Shown here piece after piece: positions 7,037 through 9,818 of a DNA stretch of 9,818 bases (the stretch's first letter is position 1; every line of letters starts with the position of its first letter). This stretch comes from Prolixibacteraceae bacterium (GTDB lineage: Bacteria; Bacteroidota; Bacteroidia; Bacteroidales; Prolixibacteraceae). A model generated the notes under the pieces. That model searched no databases and had not been told where the DNA came from. It saw only the letters and a list, made by a program, of their open reading frames with translations. The stretch lies in contig SKHV01000169.1 in assembly GCA_007116765.1 (NCBI GenBank), positions 1 through 9,818 on the forward strand. The letters are read 5' to 3'. The translations under genes were made by a program, and so were the position numbers.

Positions 7037-8023
7037 TCAACTTTTACCATTTCCTTTTTTATCCTTTCGCTCCTTTTCGCGTTTGGCACTGTCGCGGTCG
7101 TAGGCCTCAACTATCTGCTTCACAAGCCTGTGTCGTACAATATCGTTTTGGTTTAGTTCAACAATTGCTATGTCGTCAATGTTCCGCAATATGCGCATGG
7201 CCTGTACCAAACCCGAGTCGGTACGGCGCGGCAGGTCAATTTGGGTCATGTCACCGGTCACGATTATTTTTGTGTTAATTCCCATGCGGGTAAGGAACAT
7301 TTTGAGCTGGTTCACGGTGGTGTTCTGGGCTTCGTCTAAAATTACGTATGCATTGCTCAGCGTGCGGCCGCGCATGAAAGCCAGGGGTGCAATTTCGATT
7401 ACTTTATCTTTGATGAAATCTTCGAGTTTGCGTTGAGGTATCATGTCGCCCAGCGCATCATAAAGAGGTTGCAGGTAGGGGTCGATTTTTTCTTTGAGGT
7501 CGCCGGGTAGGAAACCAAGCCTTTCGCCGGCCTCAACCGCGGGGCGGCTCAGTATTATTTTTCGTATTTCTTTGTTTTTTAATGCCCTCACAGCCATAGC
7601 AATAGCAGTGTAAGTTTTGCCAGTACCGGCAGGGCCTATGGCAAAAATAAGGTCTTTTTCTTCGCAGGCTTCCACCAGTTTTTGCTGGTTGGGGGTGCGT
7701 GCCTTAATGGGTTTTCCGTTGTTTCCGAAAACCAAAACATCTTTGTTGGCGGAAAGTTCCTCCCCATCGACCAGGTCATTCATGATAAGCCCTATGGTCT
7801 CGTTGCTAAGACGATGAAATTCGTGGTACTGGTCGAGCAGCGCGTTAAGTTTTGCCTCAAAACGCATGGTTTCTAACTCTTCGCCCATCGCTTTGATTAT
7901 GTGACCGCGAGCCACGATCTTCAACTTTGGGAAAAACGAACGTATTTTATCGAGCTTACTGTTGTTTGCCCCGTAAAACTCAATGGGATCAACCCCTTCG
8001 AGATGAAATGATTTTTCGAACAT
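7037..8023 (-). CDS. phoH: PhoH family ATPase (YbeZ-like)
   Basis: The 328-residue length matches standard PhoH/YbeZ proteins. A short N-terminal domain (about 1-110) is followed by TPNQQKLVEA and a helicase-like P-loop core: Walker A GPAGTGKT at residues 130-137, the LSRPAVEAGERLGFLPGD motif, Walker B YVILDEAQN with Asp230/Glu231, and the motif VTGDMTQIDLP. The C-terminus is a basic, charged tail (KREKERKDKKGNGKS). PhoH proteins are cytoplasmic ATPases; YbeZ works with the endoribonuclease YbeY in rRNA processing in several bacteria. No ybeY is present in this window. The gene is GC-rich (32 of 60 in 7081-7140). It is the first gene of a four-gene unit that ends with purC, and a candidate promoter lies directly upstream. 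Confidence 0.95.
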   Translation of the reverse strand: MFEKSFHLEGVDPIEFYGANNSKLDKIRSFFPKLKIVARGHIIKAMGEELETMRFEAKLNALLDQYHEFHRLSNETIGLIMNDLVDGEELSANKDVLVFGNNGKPIKARTPNQQKLVEACEEKDLIFAIGPAGTGKTYTAIAMAVRALKNKEIRKIILSRPAVEAGERLGFLPGDLKEKIDPYLQPLYDALGDMIPQRKLEDFIKDKVIEIAPLAFMRGRTLSNAYVILDEAQNTTVNQLKMFLTRMGINTKIIVTGDMTQIDLPRRTDSGLVQAMRILRNIDDIAIVELNQNDIVRHRLVKQIVEAYDRDSAKREKERKDKKGNGKS

Positions 8024-8103
8024 TAACCGGTTTTAATTTTTTTATACTTCAAAAATACAGACTTTTAGTCACTTTGATTAAAAGTAAGCAAAAAAACCGG
8101 TTA
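8024..8103. repeat. Inverted pair of AACCGGTT palindromes around the phoH promoter
   Basis: TAACCGGTTTT at 8024-8034 and its exact reverse complement AAAACCGGTTA at 8093-8103 are separated by 58 bp. Each contains the 8-bp palindrome AACCGGTT. One touches the phoH start codon and the other is about 40 bp upstream of the candidate -7 box, a geometry that would fit a pair of operator sites. The spacer is too long for a terminator hairpin. No regulator is known from this window. Confidence 0.55.
8050..8057 (-). promoter_or_regulatory. Candidate -7 element of the phoH-ATPase-purC transcription unit
   Basis: The minus-strand sequence TATTTTTG matches the Bacteroidota -7 consensus TAnnTTTG and lies 26 bp upstream of the phoH ATG, leaving room for a short leader. 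No TTTG is seen at the standard -33 distance; the nearest TTTG on that strand is about 31 bp further upstream, which is too far. The position between two oppositely transcribed palindromes supports a regulatory role. The rest of 8104-8164 is AT-rich with no clear terminator for the preceding GH43 gene. Confidence 0.45.
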
Positions 8104-8164
8104 CTGAGATTGATATTTTAACTATTACATAAATGAAAGCTTATCAACATAAATTTAATGCCCT

Positions 8165-9502
8165 CTATTTAAAGCGAACCCAGTCAATTTCGAATTGTTT
8201 GTTGCATGTAGAAACTACAAATAGATTGTGAGTCCCTTCCGGATACTCATTGAGTGGATTCTCATGTATTTCCCATTCGTTACTTGAGTTGGAATGAACA
8301 GATGCAAGGATTTCTCCTTCGGGTGAATTGAGCCTTATTTCGAAACTTGCTTCAGCATTGCCTTTAAGTTTTGTTTCAAGCATTTCAAGGTTTGGGTTAC
8401 TAAAATCAACCTGATTATAACTTAACCATGCTCCGGATTGTTCAAAGGCAACTTTCCATCCTCGATGCGTGTCGAGGCTATCGACAAAATCCACAGAAAT
8501 TCCGGATTCGGAAATTGCGGTGTAGCGGTCAATCTGCACTTTATTTTCTGCATTTGAAATGCCAACCCCTCTCCATGTTGGAAATACTTCCTGAATGGTT
8601 CCATCGGGGTTAAAAAACAGGCTGTCGGCTTTTATTGAACGGTTTTTGTCGAAATGTGGCGAAAGGTCGTTATGGTGATAAAACAACAGCCACTGATTAT
8701 TGTATTCAATAATAGAATGGTGGTTTGTCCAGCAGGCATTTGGCGATTCTTTCATGATTACCCCACGGTATTCGAAAGGCCCCATTGGGTTATCGCCAGT
8801 TGCATAAACCAGTCGTTCGGTTGTTTCGGGTACATAGGGATAGGTGAAATAGTAAATACCGTTGCGTTCAAACATGTATGCACCTTCTTTAAATTCTTTT
8901 TGAAGGTGTACTACTTTTTCAGGTTCGGTAGCCAGTTCAAGCATGTTTTCTTTTAGTTTTGCCATGTACAGGAATTCACCTGCACCCCAGTACAGATAAG
9001 CCTGCCCGTCGCTATCGATGAAAGGATTTGGATCAATCCCATATACCCCTTCAATGGGCTTTGATTCCGGCGAAAATGGGCCCGTTGGCGAGTCGGATAC
9101 AGCAACACCAATGCGATTCCGCCTGCGTGGTTCATGATTCCGTTCAATGGAAGGAAAATAAAAGTAATATTTGCCGTTTCGCTCAATACAATCGGGAGCC
9201 CACATGCTATATGTAGTTGAATCGACCCAATCAACATCGTATTGTGAAAGGATCATTCCGTGATCGATCCATTCGGTAAGGTTCTCCGAAGAATAAACAT
9301 GGTAATCTTCCATGCAAAACCAGTCTTCCCGCAAGCCTTTACCCTCAGGGGCTACAATATCGTGCGATGGATAAACATAAACCCTGCCGTTAAAAACACG
9401 GGCCGAAGGATCGGCTGTAAACTGATCCATAATCAGCGGATTTTGACCGGATATAAAAACGGATATCAGCATGAGAGGGACTATGCATAGAATATTTTTC
9501 AT
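8165..9502 (-). CDS. Secreted GH43 glycosidase with C-terminal CBM6-like module
   Basis: The 445-residue protein starts with a signal peptide (MKNILCIVPLMLISVFISGQ); a longer in-frame start at 9535 would put 11 extra residues before it and is not preferred. The five-bladed propeller of glycoside hydrolase family 43 is visible with its three catalytic acids: Asp31 (TADPSARVF, base), Asp157 (GIDPNPF, pKa modulator) and Glu206 (FKEGAYMF, acid). Supporting motifs are WAPDCIERNGKYYFYFP and SPNACWTNHHSI. About residues 330-445 form a CBM6-like beta-sandwich (GAWLSYNQVDF, ASFEIRLNSPEGEILASV, IDWVRFK at the end). Family members act on arabinan, xylan or related side chains as beta-xylosidases or alpha-arabinofuranosidases; the substrate cannot be read from the sequence. 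There is no lipobox and no T9SS C-terminal domain, so periplasmic location is likely. It is transcribed divergently from the lipoprotein gene at the right edge. Confidence 0.9.
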   Translation of the reverse strand: MKNILCIVPLMLISVFISGQNPLIMDQFTADPSARVFNGRVYVYPSHDIVAPEGKGLREDWFCMEDYHVYSSENLTEWIDHGMILSQYDVDWVDSTTYSMWAPDCIERNGKYYFYFPSIERNHEPRRRNRIGVAVSDSPTGPFSPESKPIEGVYGIDPNPFIDSDGQAYLYWGAGEFLYMAKLKENMLELATEPEKVVHLQKEFKEGAYMFERNGIYYFTYPYVPETTERLVYATGDNPMGPFEYRGVIMKESPNACWTNHHSIIEYNNQWLLFYHHNDLSPHFDKNRSIKADSLFFNPDGTIQEVFPTWRGVGISNAENKVQIDRYTAISESGISVDFVDSLDTHRGWKVAFEQSGAWLSYNQVDFSNPNLEMLETKLKGNAEASFEIRLNSPEGEILASVHSNSSNEWEIHENPLNEYPEGTHNLFVVSTCNKQFEIDWVRFK

Positions 9503-9536
9503 CTTACTTTTTTTAGTTTGGAATAAATATGGCAAA

Positions 9537-9551
9537 TTTCATGGAATGAAA
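9537..9551. promoter_or_regulatory. Palindrome in the divergent GH43/lipoprotein spacer
   Basis: TTTCATGGAATGAAA is a perfect 6-bp inverted repeat with a 3-base centre. It lies 34 bp upstream of the GH43 start codon, where a repressor or activator could act. I see no confident -33/-7 promoter pair in the spacer for either gene. Confidence 0.35.
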
Positions 9552-9584
9552 CGGGTAATTTTTTAGCAATAAGAGCGTAAAATT

Positions 9585-9604
9585 CATTTCTATGGATATA
9601 AATG
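9585..9604. promoter_or_regulatory. Second, imperfect 20-bp palindrome in the same spacer
   Basis: CATTTCTATGGATATAAATG has two 9-base arms around GG with a single mismatch. It lies 68 bp upstream of the lipoprotein ATG at 9673 and 33 bp from the first palindrome. Its sequence differs from the first, so the two would not obviously bind the same protein. Confidence 0.3.
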
Positions 9605-9672
9605 TTTCAAATAATAAGGGGATTTCAAAATACAGTTGTCATTCTAAATGTACAAAACCAAACTTCGTAATT

Positions 9673-9818
9673 ATGAATATTACAACTTTCGCAAGTATTT
9701 TATTGCTGATGAGTGTTACTGCATGTAATACATCCGCAAATGCTGATGAGAAAGACTCCACAGGTATTATGTGGGTCGACTTGTTTAATGAAAACATTGA
9801 GCATGTTGAAAGCGCATA
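9673..9818 (+). CDS. Lipoprotein, possibly DUF1080 (3-keto-glycoside hydrolase-like), 5' part only
   Basis: Only the first 48 codons are present; the gene runs off the right edge. The N-terminus MNITTFASILLLMSVTAC is a lipoprotein signal peptide with the lipobox VTAC, so Cys18 should be lipidated, followed by a short polar linker (NTSANADEKDS). The mature protein begins with IMWVDLFNENIEHVES. An aromatic residue followed by LFN is how many DUF1080 proteins of Bacteroidota start (LFNGKDL or LFNEDL types); some of these hydrolyse 3-keto-glycosides. That assignment rests on a few residues. The reading frame continues upstream to an ATG at 9592, but the lipoprotein signal argues for 9673. The divergent GH43 gene next door supports a glycan-utilisation role. 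Confidence 0.6.
   Translation, partial: MNITTFASILLLMSVTACNTSANADEKDSTGIMWVDLFNENIEHVESA

Noticed and set aside
7024..7110. Longer N-terminus for the ATPase (starts at 7050 or 7110)
   Set aside because: It would overlap the phoH 3' end, and the added residues come from the out-of-frame reading of phoH; the conserved opening strand begins at the 7023 ATG.
8127..8154. Direct repeat ACATAAAT twice, 20 bp apart
   Set aside because: It is only 8 bases long in very AT-rich DNA and has no evident relation to a gene start or insertion; chance is likely.
9592..9672. Upstream in-frame ATG at 9592 as start of the lipoprotein
   Set aside because: It would place 27 polar residues ahead of the signal peptide; the ATG at 9673 gives a normal lipoprotein signal with the lipobox at residue 18.

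Overview
The window reads as chromosomal DNA of a member of the Bacteroidota, probably a marine or sediment polysaccharide degrader of the Marinilabiliales/Prolixibacteraceae kind (the order is an inference). The evidence is a type IX secretion (T9SS) gene set with a type B (gliding-motility-type) C-terminal domain and a PorP/SprF protein, a Bacteroidota-style -7 promoter element (TAnnTTTG) upstream of phoH, weak or absent Shine-Dalgarno sequences, and secreted glycan-active enzymes at the right end.

Layout. (A) 1-4414, plus strand: a three-gene cell-surface operon. It holds the 3' part of a large secreted adhesin with near-identical 345-bp repeats ending in a type B sorting domain, then a PorP/SprF outer-membrane protein, then a PD40/OmpA-domain protein that can anchor to peptidoglycan. 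(B) 4415-4511: a strong hairpin terminator shared by two converging transcription units. (C) 4512-8023, minus strand, transcribed from right to left: phoH, an AAA/ABC-type ATPase, a small TOPRIM-like protein, and purC, all tightly spaced (13-bp gap, 4-bp overlap, 11-bp gap). A candidate promoter and a pair of AACCGGTT palindromes lie upstream of phoH. (D) 8165-9818: a secreted GH43-CBM6 glycosidase on the minus strand and, divergent from it, the start of a lipoprotein on the plus strand whose first residues resemble DUF1080 (3-keto-glycoside hydrolase-like) proteins. The 170 bp between them carries two palindromes.

The most interesting part is 5474-7023. Two very AT-rich genes, an OLD/RecF-like ATPase and a small acidic-motif (TOPRIM-like) partner, sit precisely between the housekeeping genes phoH and purC, which are much richer in GC. 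The ATP-binding sensor plus nuclease-like partner, the ATGA translational coupling and the foreign base composition resemble two-gene anti-phage systems such as PARIS, Gabija and OLD-type systems. I cannot assign it to any named one, so it is a reasonable candidate for an undescribed defence module. That function is inference and is not shown by the sequence.
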